From the NCBI RefSeq assembly GCF_900168025.1, contig NZ_FUYN01000002.1, positions 1-64,000 of the forward strand: DNA of 64,000 nt. The letters are read 5' to 3'. Of this stretch, positions 10,101-19,058 are shown in pieces. Below the pieces are notes generated by a model. That model had not been told where the DNA came from and searched no databases. It saw only the letters and a list, made by a program, of their open reading frames with translations. Made by a program: the position numbers and the translations under genes. This DNA comes from Acetoanaerobium noterae. GTDB lineage: Bacteria > Bacillota > Clostridia > Peptostreptococcales > Filifactoraceae. How positions within the stretch are numbered: the stretch's first letter is position 1; every line of letters begins with the position of its first letter.

Positions 10101-10633
10101 ATGCCTTAAGCTACGCCCTATATCCTAAGGTGTTTGAGGACTACCTAAAATATATCAAGGATTACGGTGATCTTAGCCGAATGGGAAGCGACATCTTCTT
10201 CCATGGACTTTCAGAAGGAGAGACTTGTGAAGTAGAAATAGCAAAAGGTAAAATCCTAGTTATCAAGCTTTTAGAAATAGGTAAGGTTGACAAGGAAGGA
10301 AGCCGATTGCTTGCATTTGAAGTAAATGGAAACAGAAGAGAGATAAAAATCTACGATAAAAACAGCGGACAGGAAAATAAAGTTACCTTTACTCAAATGG
10401 CTGACCCTGACAACAAAATGGAAATAGGGGCAAGCATACCAGGCACGGTACTAAAGATACTAGTAAAAGAAGGCGAAGTAGTAGAAGAGAAACAAAGCCT
10501 AATGGTAGTAGAAGCCATGAAAATGGAGACCAATATAGTAGCTATGCAAGCTGGAAAAATAGAGGCTATCCTAGTAAAAGAGCAGCAGCAAGTAAAATCA
10601 GGAGAGCTTCTTATAAAGCTTGAGGAAATATAA
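7193..10633 (+). CDS. pyc: Pyruvate carboxylase
   Basis: Carboxylates pyruvate to oxaloacetate with ATP and bicarbonate; biotin-dependent and cytoplasmic. The 1146-residue length is typical of the single-chain enzyme. Domain order: biotin carboxylase (about 5-455, with the glycine-rich ATP loop AAAGGGGRGM and ERDCSIQRRHQK), carboxyltransferase (about 530-800, with TTMRDAHQSL and LHTHDTSGNG), a tetramerisation segment, and the biotin carrier domain with EAMKME, where Lys1110 is the biotinylation site. An AAGGAGG box precedes ATG 7193. It appears monocistronic with its own promoter and terminator. In this organism it would supply oxaloacetate for aspartate and glucose synthesis. Confidence 0.97.
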   Translation: MKVKKFKRILVANRGEIAIRVFRACKELGIRSVAIYSNEDRTSLFRTKADESYLVGKNKGPVEAYLGIDEIIGLALKKGVDAIHPGYGFLSENAEFARKCAEAGIVFIGPTGEMIDSLGDKIQSKIVAKKANVPTIPGVEKPIKSDEEAKEFAAFCGYPVMIKAAAGGGGRGMRIVTKEEELLEAFHSAQSEAKKAFGIDDIFIEKYLEKPKHIEVQILGDTHGNIVHLYERDCSIQRRHQKLIEFTPAVSLTQEKREQICQDALKIAKAVDYCNAGTVEFLVDKNGNHYFIEMNPRIQVEHTVTEMVTGYDIVQSQILVAQGYSLDSPEVGIASQADIKPRGFAIQCRVTTEDPSNNFAPDTGKIDVYRTGSGFGIRLDGGNGFTGSVISPYYDSLLVKVTAQSRTFEDTIRKAIRSIKELSVAGVKTNTGFLINVLNREEFHKGLCDTHFIADNPSLFDIAPKTDKELKVLRYIGEKVVNETKGSKKDFDVPVAPMPPRPSGLVGTKQILDAKGPEGLVSWIHEQRKLLITDTTMRDAHQSLMATRVRTRDMTRIARATSVYGNDLFSLEMWGGATFDVAYRFLNESPWERLEDLRQRIPNVMFQMLLRGSNAVGYKNYPDNVIKAFIKQSSISGIDIFRIFDSLNWLDGMKLAIEEVRNNNKVAEACICYTGDILDETRDKYTLKYYVDMAKELERLGANILGIKDMAALLKPYAADKLIRALKQEISIPIHLHTHDTSGNGVATVLMAAEAGVDIADTAFNSMSGLTSQPALNSVVAALENTSRATGINLDNIEEISRYWEAVRPVYAKFESDLKSGTTEVYKYEIPGGQYSNLKPQVESFGLGHKFKEVKEMYKNVNEMVGDIVKVTPSSKMVGDFAIFMVQNDLTPENITQKGQDLTYPDSVVTYFKGMMGQPMGGFPKDIQEMVLKGEEPVTVRPGQLLEEEDFEAIMLYLKKTHKIEPNMKDALSYALYPKVFEDYLKYIKDYGDLSRMGSDIFFHGLSEGETCEVEIAKGKILVIKLLEIGKVDKEGSRLLAFEVNGNRREIKIYDKNSGQENKVTFTQMADPDNKMEIGASIPGTVLKILVKEGEVVEEKQSLMVVEAMKMETNIVAMQAGKIEAILVKEQQQVKSGELLIKLEEI

Positions 10634-10672
10634 TCAATAGAGACTAAAAGTCTTTTATAAGTGACAAAAATT

Positions 10673-10722
10673 AAAAATACCATGCAAAGGTCTTATATAA
10701 AAGACTTTTGAGTGGTATTTTT
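10673..10722 (+). terminator. Terminator of pyc
   Basis: Nested inverted repeat: outer arms AAAAATACCA / TGGTATTTTT and inner arms AAAGGTCTT / AAGACTTTT, about 40 nt after the pyc stop. Confidence 0.75.
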
Positions 10723-10729
10723 AATACTA

Positions 10730-10788
10730 AAAATCCTAGATTAAAAAGCATCTGCAAAGCATTAGCGTAGAGCTTAATCTAGGATTTT
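10730..10788 (-). terminator. Probable terminator of the TetR gene
   Basis: Long perfect arms AAAATCCTAGATTA (10730-10743) and TAATCTAGGATTTT (10775-10788), lying between the convergent pyc and TetR genes. It could serve either strand. Confidence 0.65.
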
Positions 10789-10798
10789 CTATTGTAAA

Positions 10799-11428
10799 CT
10801 ACTGCTTTTTTAGTCCGAATTTCAAAATATCTATCATTGCATCAGCACTTTTTAGAAGGTTTTCAAAGTTTTCTTCGCTGACATTATTTGAGTTATCAAA
10901 GTAAAATTCAGTTATGGCTATACTCATATGAGTGAGTATCTGAGAGGTTAGGTTTACATCGATGTCATCTCTTAGCTCATTTTTGTCCATGGCTTTTTGG
11001 ATAAAGGCGTTGAATAAGTCCACTGCACTTGTTGCATTTCTAGATATAATCTTATTTTTTAAATCCTTTGGGATATTCACCATGAATCCAGTTGCTATTT
11101 TGGTCAAGTTTGGCTCGGCAGCTGCAAATTTGACACCATTTCTATAGAGCAATCTCATAAATTCAAAAAAATCCATATCCTCAATTTTGTCAAAATCCTT
11201 TTCCATAAATTTGATTTTTTCTTGACCTATTATATCTATAATATAGGTGTAGAGGTCTTCCTTATCTTCAAAATACTGATAAAAGCTTCCTTTTGCAATC
11301 TTTGCACGTGAAACAATTTGGCTTATGCTGACTTTTTCATAAGGCTTGTTAGAAAATTCATCTATAGCAATATTATATATGTTTTGTCTCTTTTCTTCAG
11401 GAAGGTTAAAAAAAGTTTCTTTTGGCAT
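10799..11428 (-). CDS. TetR/AcrR family transcriptional regulator
   Basis: A 209-residue one-component repressor. The N-terminal helix-turn-helix is clear (about residues 12-58: RQNIYNIAIDEFSNKPYEKV, then SISQIVSRAKIAKGSFYQYF). The C-terminal ligand-binding half is helical and unassigned. It is transcribed divergently from the unknown gene at 11569 across a 140-nt AT-rich gap, so that gene is the natural first candidate for control. I found no convincing long palindromic operator there. An AGGAG-type ribosome site precedes the ATG. The ligand is unknown. Confidence 0.9.
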   Translation of the reverse strand: MPKETFFNLPEEKRQNIYNIAIDEFSNKPYEKVSISQIVSRAKIAKGSFYQYFEDKEDLYTYIIDIIGQEKIKFMEKDFDKIEDMDFFEFMRLLYRNGVKFAAAEPNLTKIATGFMVNIPKDLKNKIISRNATSAVDLFNAFIQKAMDKNELRDDIDVNLTSQILTHMSIAITEFYFDNSNNVSEENFENLLKSADAMIDILKFGLKKQ

Positions 11429-11568
11429 TATATCTCCTCATTTGGTTATATTCTATAATTCTTATAAGTCATGCTATAATTTATAAATTTTTTTGTCAAT
11501 ATATTTTTATTTTTATCTGGAGCATATATGGTAATCTAAGGAAAATGCATGCAGGGGGATGATAGAAG

Positions 11569-12918
11569 GTGAAGTTTTTTACTGAAGAAGCTTTTAGAAA
11601 TAAACTCATTGGATTACTGGGAGTACTAGTGCTATTTTTAAGTCAAAACTATGTGGAGGAAGTAATAGGCTCCAAGAACGCATATAAGAGCAATCTATAT
11701 GTAAATTTTGAGCTATATGTCAATCAGCTTGAGAACCTTGATACCTATCTTACTTCAGTTCAGGAGATAAATAATATCAATGAAATAAGACCAGTATATA
11801 TAGAAAATTCAGTTATAACTTTGATGGAAAGAAATAGAATGAACATGGCTATAGTTCAGAAAAAATCCGTGGATTCTGAATATTTTTTTGATGCTATCGA
11901 AGTGTATTCAGGGGTAAATAAAAATATAGAAGCCGTTATCTCTGATGATAGCGTTTCGGAAAAAGAGCTAATATATATTAAGGAGCTTAGTAAATTTAAT
12001 AGAGCTAATCTTGAAAATGCAAAGCAGCTAATTGAATATGATAATAACAATTACGATGAAAGAAAAAAGCTGGAAAAAGAAATCTTTGAGATATATGAAG
12101 AGCATATTGAGTTTATGAGCAAAGCTTATGAAAAATCGAGCCCAGAGAATTTAAAATTGCAAATGGAAGTAGCTAAAGAGGAAAATAATATTACTAAAGA
12201 ATCTGTAAGAGAGGAGCTAGCAAAAATCTCTAAAAGAGTTACTGGTTTAGATACGCTTTCATATTTTGCTGAGCCTTATGCAGATGAAAGATATAGCTGG
12301 TCATATACTACGAAAAAAGACCCTAAGTCTCTAGATAGAACAGATGAAGATGTGTATACCTTTGAATATGTACTAGCAGAAAATAAAGTGAATTTTTATC
12401 AGTCATATAGAATTTTTAATGATGAGCAAGAGGAGTTGACAGAAGATAAGATGAGAGCTCTAGCAGATGAGCACATAAATAAACTAGGCATAGGTGGAGA
12501 GTTTGTAAGCAGTGAGAAAAACAAGTATGAATATGTAAGTGAGAATCAAAATAGGGATTTTGATTATATGACTTTTTATTACAATAATAAAGACAATGAC
12601 ATCTACAATGAATCAAGCAATATAGAAGTGAAGGTGGAGAAAAACGGAAGCTTAGATTCGAGCTTTTATTTGGTTACGAGTGAGCCTAAAATAAACTGGG
12701 CAGATGAGAGCTTGGTCAAAGAAAAATTTAACAACGAAAGCAAAATACAGTCTATAATAAAGGTAGTAAATTCTAAGAATGAGGGCGAATTTTTGGTTAT
12801 GACAAAAGAGGAGGATAAGCTGTATATATATGTCTATGATGGAGAAAGTGCAGAGCTTAAGCTGTATGATAAGTTGGACAAAGACAGACACCCTTTTTAC
12901 CACCGCATATTAATGTAA
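11569..12918 (+). CDS. Unknown membrane-anchored or exported protein
   Basis: 449 residues, starting at GTG 11569 behind a GGGGGAT-type ribosome site. I do not recognise the family. Residues ~12-27 form one hydrophobic segment (LIGLLGVLVLFLS) after a short charged start, consistent with a signal anchor. The rest is hydrophilic, acidic and helix-rich up to ~220, followed by a mixed alpha/beta region. Part of its 3' end (12715-12768) is repeated exactly at 17287-17340 on the far side of the island, showing that it originally sat next to the M20 peptidase gene. The C-terminal ~70 residues may therefore have been altered by that rearrangement. TetR is divergent. Confidence 0.7.
   Translation: MKFFTEEAFRNKLIGLLGVLVLFLSQNYVEEVIGSKNAYKSNLYVNFELYVNQLENLDTYLTSVQEINNINEIRPVYIENSVITLMERNRMNMAIVQKKSVDSEYFFDAIEVYSGVNKNIEAVISDDSVSEKELIYIKELSKFNRANLENAKQLIEYDNNNYDERKKLEKEIFEIYEEHIEFMSKAYEKSSPENLKLQMEVAKEENNITKESVREELAKISKRVTGLDTLSYFAEPYADERYSWSYTTKKDPKSLDRTDEDVYTFEYVLAENKVNFYQSYRIFNDEQEELTEDKMRALADEHINKLGIGGEFVSSEKNKYEYVSENQNRDFDYMTFYYNNKDNDIYNESSNIEVKVEKNGSLDSSFYLVTSEPKINWADESLVKEKFNNESKIQSIIKVVNSKNEGEFLVMTKEEDKLYIYVYDGESAELKLYDKLDKDRHPFYHRILM
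12715..12768 (+). repeat. Left copy of a 54-bp exact direct repeat flanking the island
   Basis: These 54 bases inside the 3' end of the 11569 gene are identical to 17287-17340, 4.57 kb downstream. They start GTCAAAGAAAAATTTAAC and end AAAGGTAGTA. Divergence begins immediately outside on both sides. Confidence 0.97.
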
Positions 12919-12925
12919 GAACAAT

Positions 12926-12959
12926 TTAGTTTTTGGGGAGCTGATGATATGGTCAAAAT
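12926..12959 (+). repeat. Left copy of a second flanking repeat (ribosome site and start of M20 gene)
   Basis: 34 bases containing GGGGAGCTGATGATATGGTC match 17349-17382 with one mismatch. The right copy is the functional ribosome site and start of the M20 gene. Confidence 0.95.
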
Positions 12960-13008
12960 AATACTGATTACTATGAACTTTATAAAATAGCGAACTATCC
13001 TCAGAAGA
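12949..13008 (+). pseudogene. Broken 5' fragment of the M20/RocB-like gene
   Basis: ATG GTC AAA AT at 12949 copies the start of the intact gene at 17372. The sequence then jumps to a stretch (about 12960-13008) matching codons ~51-67 of the same gene (NTDYYELYKI against NPDYYGLYKI). About 142 nt in between are missing and the frame is shifted, with a stop near 12990. It is a dead remnant marking the left edge of the island. Confidence 0.88.
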
Positions 13009-13232
13009 AATCATTAATGATGGTTCTTTTTGACCACTATATTATATTTTGGGATAGGTTATTAATGGAATTATAATAAAAAAGAACTCACAAAATAGTA
13101 TGATTATTTGTAAAAGGTATATGTTGTGTAATAAAATGGGAAGTATTCTAAGTTTATTTTATGTTACTCTAGCCATAGATATATTTAGTTAACATCAATA
13201 AATAAATATAGTATTAATTATAGGGGGAAGAT
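13009..13232 (+). other. AT-rich leader region of the TIR gene
   Basis: No gene seen. The strand carries an AGGGGGA ribosome site at its end (about 13222-13228). Base use is more AT-rich than the flanking host genes. No clear promoter or hairpin could be assigned. Confidence 0.5.
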
Positions 13233-15698
13233 ATGAAAGTTTTTTTATCTCATAGTAGTTCAGACAAAGATCATTATGTTAGAGTTGTTTCAAAAAAAAT
13301 GGAAAGAGATCGAATAATTTATGATGAATACACTTTTGAAGAAGGAGTGAAATCTATTGAAGAAATTGATAGAGGATTGAACAGTAGCGATTTGTTTGTA
13401 GTATTTTTATCGGAAAATTCGCTTAATTCTCACTGGGTGAAATATGAGTTATTCAAAGCAAATACACTTCTTACTGAAAGTTCTAAGTTAGAAAGAATAT
13501 TCCCTATTATTATTGACAACCGTATAAAACATGATGATAAGAGAATTCCTGATTGGCTCAGAGAAAACAATCTTAAAGTTGTTATTTCTCCTAATAAAGC
13601 TGTTCAACTTATACATCAAAGATTGATTGAAATGAGTTTTTCAAAACATCCTAAGTTAGCTGAGAAGAATAGAATTTTTGTTGGAAGAAATGATGTAATT
13701 GAAGAGTTTGAGATGAGAATTAATGATTTTAGAAAAAAAGTTCCTGCTTTCATAATTGCATCAGGACTTCCAACCATTGGACGTAAAAAAGTGATTTACC
13801 ATTCTTGGATAAAAACTGATACTATAAAATATAGTTATATTCCTCCAATAATTAATCTAGATTCACATGAAAGTATTGAGGATTTTGTTTTTAAATTATG
13901 TGATTTGGGTTTAACAGAGAGAAGAAAAATAGAAATTAGCATTTCTACTCCATTAGAAGTGAAAGTAGGTATTGCAGCAAAGTTGCTATATGAATTACGT
14001 GATGAACATCAAAGAGTATTTATTAATGATAATGGTTGTATAATTACACATTCAAGAGAATTAGTAGGTTGGTTTAAGGATTTATACGAAAAAGTATCAG
14101 AAATTGGATATATGGTAATTGGAATCGCTTCCAAATACAGAGTGTATGAGGCATACCAATATGATTACGAAAATATAATGTTCTCACATATCGAAGAACT
14201 TAGTAAATCTGAACGCGAAAGATTATTTTACAGATATTTGCAGTTGGAAGATTTGGAACTTTTGTCACAAGATGTAGATTTTTTTGTTGGTTTGCTAAAG
14301 GGTTATCCAGAGCAAACTATGTATGCAAGTCAATTAATTAAGCAACTTGGTGTTGCAGAAGCCAAAAGAAAATCACACTTGATTGTGGATTATAATACAG
14401 ACAGAGTTGTAGAAATCATTAAAGAATATAGCGAAGATAGTCATGCACTAGGAATACTAGCCTTATTGTCAGAGTTTGGCACAATTGGTTATGAGACATT
14501 CTTTGAAGTTGTTGGAAACGATAATGCAAACTACAGGTATCTTGAAGAGTTTTATGCGAAAGGGATATGCGTTAATATTGGAACTAACAAAGAGTATATT
14601 CGATTAAATGATATTATACATGATTATCTTATACGCATGAGTTTAAAACTACCGAATGAATACAGTCTTGCAATAACTAAAAGTTTAGATGCGTTCATTC
14701 ATGACTATAATCAAGATGAATATATCATTGATTTGACTGAATATCAGTATATGATTAAAAGGGCATTATTAGAGAATAAAGTTGAAAACATTGCAAGATT
14801 ATTAGCTCCATCACATTATTTAAAGACAATGAAAGAGCTTTACGATATTAGAAAAAATTATAAAGATGTTATCATTTTAGCTGATAGAGTGCTGACTAAT
14901 GAATCTTTTATCGATAACCACATTAAGCAAGAAATTAGATACTATCTGTGCCTAGCACTTGCAAGGAAAAATGATGATCGTTTTCATCAAGAAGTAAGGA
15001 AAATTAGTGGAGCAGAACATGATTTTCTATATGGATTCTATTATCGTCTTTCTGGCAAAACAGATAAAGCAATAGAAAGATACGAGGAAGCTCTGAGCAA
15101 GCGGAAAAAATTTGCACGAGCTCAAAGAGATTTAGTTCAAGTATATTTAAGTATTGATGATTTTGAAACAGCATATAATCTAGCAAAGGAAAATTACAAA
15201 AATGATAAAAAAAGTAATCCCTTTCACATACATGCTTATTTTACAAGTTTATTAAGGAACTCAAGGGTTGAGGATAAAAGTATTGAGTTAAATAAACTAC
15301 TATCAGAATTAAATAAAAATCAGCATAATAATGCTGAGGAATTCTATTTAAGATGTAAATCACAGTATTTGGCATATTGTGAAAACGACGAAAAGCAGTC
15401 AATTGATTTAATTAACGAAGCATTAGTCAAGTATCCGAATAATCATTGGGTTTTAATGGATAAATTTTATATTTGTGTAAAATTCAAAAAAATAAATGAA
15501 TTAAAGAAAATTCATAATGATTTTGTTAAAAATTATACTAATAATTTAGCCTCAAACAACAATACTTTAACTAAGATGAAAATAATTATTGCATCTTTGG
15601 AAGGGAATAATGATGTTATACCAAGTCTTATTTCTGAATTAAATTATTACCCAGAGAGAGTGCTTGAAAAGTTGCGAACTCGTTATGAAATCAATTAG
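13233..15698 (+). CDS. TIR-STAND-TPR protein, putative NLR-like antiphage effector
   Basis: 821 residues in three parts. Residues 1-135 are a TIR domain (FLSHSSSDK at 4-12; SHWVKYEL at 66-73). Glu72 in WVKYE lines up with the NADase glutamate of SARM1-type TIRs (WVHKE), so NAD+ cleavage is predicted. Residues ~148-400 look like a STAND NTPase: FVGR (149-152), then a loop at 176-187 in the P-loop position, but it reads SGLPTIGRKK, with Arg for the invariant Lys and Lys for Ser/Thr; INDNG is Walker B-like. The C-terminus (about 520-821) is helical with TPR-like repeats. This matches single-gene NLR-like defence proteins, sensing by the repeats and killing by TIR. No Thoeris partner gene is nearby. 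It sits alone on an island among dead transposases. Function is inferred. Confidence 0.82.
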   Translation: MKVFLSHSSSDKDHYVRVVSKKMERDRIIYDEYTFEEGVKSIEEIDRGLNSSDLFVVFLSENSLNSHWVKYELFKANTLLTESSKLERIFPIIIDNRIKHDDKRIPDWLRENNLKVVISPNKAVQLIHQRLIEMSFSKHPKLAEKNRIFVGRNDVIEEFEMRINDFRKKVPAFIIASGLPTIGRKKVIYHSWIKTDTIKYSYIPPIINLDSHESIEDFVFKLCDLGLTERRKIEISISTPLEVKVGIAAKLLYELRDEHQRVFINDNGCIITHSRELVGWFKDLYEKVSEIGYMVIGIASKYRVYEAYQYDYENIMFSHIEELSKSERERLFYRYLQLEDLELLSQDVDFFVGLLKGYPEQTMYASQLIKQLGVAEAKRKSHLIVDYNTDRVVEIIKEYSEDSHALGILALLSEFGTIGYETFFEVVGNDNANYRYLEEFYAKGICVNIGTNKEYIRLNDIIHDYLIRMSLKLPNEYSLAITKSLDAFIHDYNQDEYIIDLTEYQYMIKRALLENKVENIARLLAPSHYLKTMKELYDIRKNYKDVIILADRVLTNESFIDNHIKQEIRYYLCLALARKNDDRFHQEVRKISGAEHDFLYGFYYRLSGKTDKAIERYEEALSKRKKFARAQRDLVQVYLSIDDFETAYNLAKENYKNDKKSNPFHIHAYFTSLLRNSRVEDKSIELNKLLSELNKNQHNNAEEFYLRCKSQYLAYCENDEKQSIDLINEALVKYPNNHWVLMDKFYICVKFKKINELKKIHNDFVKNYTNNLASNNNTLTKMKIIIASLEGNNDVIPSLISELNYYPERVLEKLRTRYEIN

Positions 15699-16000
15699 CT
15701 ATTACACATTAATTTATTTTATATTATGGTTTCTGTAATAAGAAATTCTTATTGTATTTTTATAAAGCCACAGTGTGGGAAGAATTCACTTTGGTTTATA
15801 AATAATCCATCATACTATTAGAACCTAAAACGGAAAATGTTTGTTGTCTATTTTTGTCAAATTGTAATTTTACTGTAAGCGTAAAATAGAACATGTTTAG
15901 GTTCTGAAATTTTGAAATTGGATAATAAGCACCAATAATATCAATTAACTCATGCAAACTCCAAAATGTATTTTTTGGAGGAGAGGACGTTTTTTGGACT
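15699..16000. other. AT-rich region with no supported gene
   Basis: About 300 bases after the TIR gene. It holds an inverted repeat, AGAACCTAAA / TTTAGGTTCT, arms ~75 nt apart. A short minus-strand frame (15796-16017) has no start with a ribosome site and lies just past the end of the IS3 fragment, so I read it as non-coding IS-flank sequence. Confidence 0.5.
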
Positions 16001-16136
16001 TTAGATAAGTAATCCAAAATTTTTTCTATATTCTATAGGGATTAAGAGTCCTAATAACAGTTTAATACGTTTTTCATTATATCATCTAATATATATACTT
16101 CTTGTAAATCATTGGGACGTTGCATTTTTAGATTGG
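16001..16136 (-). pseudogene. IS3-family transposase, C-terminal remnant
   Basis: Minus-strand translation gives YNEKRIKLLLGLLIPIEYR and a natural stop at 16003-16001. This matches the C-terminal end of IS3 OrfB transposases (YYN..RI....G..P.EYR). An in-frame stop sits where the second Tyr of the YYN block is expected, and nothing upstream of ~16136 continues the catalytic domain. Only ~45 codons survive. It is a decayed relic inside the island. Confidence 0.75.
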
Positions 16137-16376
16137 TTATTATATATTTTTATAAAAAAACACACCAGTATGATTATTTCAATCAAATTACTTAGTAGGT
16201 TCAAAATATATTTATTGCAGATAATCCAAACTACAATCAAAAAAACCGTTCTTATTTATTAAAGGTTAATCATTGATTAAATGTCTTTGTGAAAAATCTC
16301 TAAATATCAATGCTAAAATGTATTTTTTTGAGGATCTCAAAATGTACAATTATTAGAATTTAAAGTACAAAAAAAT
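16137..16376. other. AT-rich spacer between IS remnants
   Basis: No gene or clear hairpin seen. It probably contains decayed ends of the IS3 and IS21 elements, but no terminal inverted repeat could be matched by eye. Confidence 0.4.
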
Positions 16377-16763
<387 letters not shown>

Positions 16764-17178
16764 TGTTTTAGCTACAGCTCTATCATTAGAAGCATGTACT
16801 AAAGGTAAACGGATAAAGTTTTATACAGCTTCAGAACTAGCAAATATATTGCTAGAAAAACATCAAGAACGCAGTTTAAATACATTTATGAGAACATTAA
16901 ACAAATTGGATTTACTAGTCATAGAAGAGACTGGTTTTGTTCCTTTGCACAAAGATGCATCGGAGTTATTATTTCAAGTAATATCTGATTCTTATGAAAA
17001 GCGTAGCTTGATAATTACTTCAAATTTAGAATTTGGAAACTGGAATATAGTGTTTGGCAATAACCGCCTAACGGCAGTTTTAGTAGATAGGTTAGTACAT
17101 CACGCTCATATCTTTGTATTTTCTGGTGAGAGCTACAGACTAAGAGAATCTATGAAACGGCAGCAAAAAAGAACATAG
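16764..17178 (+). pseudogene. istB: Second IS21 helper ATPase (IstB) fragment, opposite strand
   Basis: An open frame that can be read from ATG 16744 but matches IstB only from LATAL (16768) onward: LATALSLEACTKGKRIKFYT, then FQVISDSYEKRS, NRLTAVLVDRLVHHAHI and SGESYRLRES. The Walker A half before HLATAL is missing, and Walker B reads LLVIEETG instead of LLILDELG. It belongs to a different IS21 lineage from its neighbour. The two fragments meet head to head near 16764-16767. No istA is present. It is not expected to be functional. Confidence 0.88.
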
Positions 17179-17286
17179 ATTTGGCAAGTGTTGTATTTTT
17201 CGCTGCCGAAATATGTGTTTTATTTCATCAATATATTTTTCACTCGTATGATAATGTATTATGAGTATCAATGCATTCTAGATTCT

Positions 17287-17340
17287 GTCAAAGAAAAATT
17301 TAACAACGAAAGCAAAATACAGTCTATAATAAAGGTAGTA
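17287..17340 (+). repeat. Right copy of the 54-bp direct repeat
   Basis: Identical to 12715-12768 and so a displaced piece of the 3' end of the 11569 gene. It ends 8 nt before the second flanking repeat (17349-17382), so about 143 nt of host sequence that separate them in the left copy are missing here. Confidence 0.97.
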
Positions 17341-17348
17341 TATGTAAA

Positions 17349-17382
17349 TTAGTTTATGGGGAGCTGATGATATGGTCAAAAT
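17349..17382 (+). repeat. Right copy of the second flanking repeat
   Basis: Matches 12926-12959 at 33 of 34 positions. It holds the ribosome site and first codons of the intact M20 gene. Confidence 0.95.
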
Positions 17383-19021
17383 TGATTTTGAAGAGATTGA
17401 AAAGGATGTTTTAGACATATTAAAGAGATATATAGCTATTCCTAGCTACACAAATACCAAATCCGAGCGTCTAGTTGAGCAGTTTTTGATGAGCTATTGC
17501 AAAACTCAGCCTTATTATCAAGCTAATCCTGATTACTATGGACTTTATAAAATAGAGAATGATCCTCATAATAGAAGAGTTTTTTGGAATATGGTTAAAG
17601 GAACTGGCAATGAAACAATAGTATTCATCCATCACTCTGATATAGTAGAAATAGATGATTATGGTAGATTTAAATCAGATGCTTTTAATCCAGAGCCACT
17701 TATAGGAAAGCTTAGACAAATAAAAGAGACTTTTGATGAAGAAATAAAAACGGATCTTGATTCAGGCGATTACATTTTTGGAAGAGGAACTGCTGACATG
17801 AAAGGCGGAGGAGCTATTCAGCTCGCACTTATGAAGCAGTATGCCAAGGCAGAAAATTTTAAAGGAAATATAGTTCTAATAGCTGTACCAGATGAAGAAA
17901 ATTTATCAGCGGGCATGAGAGGAGGAGTAAAGCTTTTAAACACTTTAAAGGAAATCTATGGCTTTGATTATAAGCTTATGATAAATTCTGAACCTCATAG
18001 AAGAGAGGATAAAGCAAAGGGTGCTTTTTATGAAGGCTCTATAGGAAAGCTTATGAGCTTTGTCTATGTAAGAGGAGTGCTTGCTCATGCAGGCAATGTG
18101 CTTGATGGCTTTAACCCAGTAAATCTAATGAGTGAAATAGTAAGAAGAACTGAGATTAATATGGAGCTAGCAGACAGCCTTGATGATGAGGTGACAGTGC
18201 CACCTACTTGGCTATATATGAAAGATAGCAAGAGCTTTTATGATGTATCGCTTCCTCTTAGCATGTATGGATGCCTGAGTGTACTTACTCTTAGTAACAC
18301 CCCTAAGGACATACTTCTAAAGCTAGAAAAAATATGCATAGATTCATTTGAAAATGTCCTTGAAACCATGAAGAAAAACTATGAGGTATATAGCAGATAT
18401 CAGAGCAAACCTATGAATTACAAGGTAAAGGTCAAGGATTTTTATGGCATATACACTGAAGCAAAGAACCTTTATGGTGATAGCTTTGAAATAGCATATA
18501 ATGAAAAGCTGTCACAGCTAAAAACTGGATTTGCCTCAGGAGAGCTTACTATACTAGATGCAAATTTTGAGCTAGTGGATTTTGTAATAGGCTATATTCC
18601 AAGTGAGCCTACTGTAGTTTATGGGCTTATGCCGCCTTATTATCCTCATGTTTCGAATAAATTATTTGAAAATTCGGACCCTAAAATCACAGCTTTAAAT
18701 AATTTAATTAACGAGTTTACGGTGGCGAATTTTGGAGAACAATACAATAAGGTTAATTTCTTTCCAGGAATTTCAGACCTGAGCTATACCAATGTTATAA
18801 ATGCAGATGAAACGAAAAAGGCTCTAAAAGATGCTATGCCTTTGTTCGAGACTTTATATGATGTTCCTATAGAGGATATAAAGGAAATAGCTATGCCGTG
18901 CGTAAATATTGGACCATGGGGGAAAGACCTTCATAAGCTGACGGAGAGAGTATATAAAGTAGATTTATTAAATCGTACGCCTAGGCTCATAGACCATGTG
19001 CTTCAAAATATTCTAGGCTAA
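17372..19021 (+). CDS. M20-family peptidase/deacylase, RocB-like
   Basis: 549 residues, the length of the RocB (arginine-utilisation) branch of the M20 zinc hydrolases, longer than the usual ~400-residue M20 peptidases. Metal-site motifs: His88 in FIHHSD, Asp142 in GRGTADMKGGG, and Glu175-Glu176 in PDEEN. The substrate is not known; RocB proteins accompany arginine degradation and are thought to act on acylated or peptide substrates. The start is ATG 17372 behind GGGGAG. CPBP protease follows after 37 nt with no terminator, so the two are probably co-transcribed. A broken copy of its 5' end lies at 12949. Confidence 0.85.
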   Translation: MVKIDFEEIEKDVLDILKRYIAIPSYTNTKSERLVEQFLMSYCKTQPYYQANPDYYGLYKIENDPHNRRVFWNMVKGTGNETIVFIHHSDIVEIDDYGRFKSDAFNPEPLIGKLRQIKETFDEEIKTDLDSGDYIFGRGTADMKGGGAIQLALMKQYAKAENFKGNIVLIAVPDEENLSAGMRGGVKLLNTLKEIYGFDYKLMINSEPHRREDKAKGAFYEGSIGKLMSFVYVRGVLAHAGNVLDGFNPVNLMSEIVRRTEINMELADSLDDEVTVPPTWLYMKDSKSFYDVSLPLSMYGCLSVLTLSNTPKDILLKLEKICIDSFENVLETMKKNYEVYSRYQSKPMNYKVKVKDFYGIYTEAKNLYGDSFEIAYNEKLSQLKTGFASGELTILDANFELVDFVIGYIPSEPTVVYGLMPPYYPHVSNKLFENSDPKITALNNLINEFTVANFGEQYNKVNFFPGISDLSYTNVINADETKKALKDAMPLFETLYDVPIEDIKEIAMPCVNIGPWGKDLHKLTERVYKVDLLNRTPRLIDHVLQNILG

Positions 19022-19058
19022 GAAAAAATGACGATAAAAAGTTGCTAGGAGGAAATGA

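Noticed and set aside
13233-15698. Thoeris system
   Set aside because: Thoeris needs a ThsA effector (SIR2/SLOG) next to a small TIR ThsB; here the TIR is fused to STAND and TPR regions and no ThsA-like gene is adjacent.
15796-16017. 73-codon minus-strand frame in the island
   Set aside because: It uses a TTG without ribosome site, sits immediately past the stop of the IS3 remnant in a shifted frame, and shows no recognisable motif; probably IS-flank DNA.
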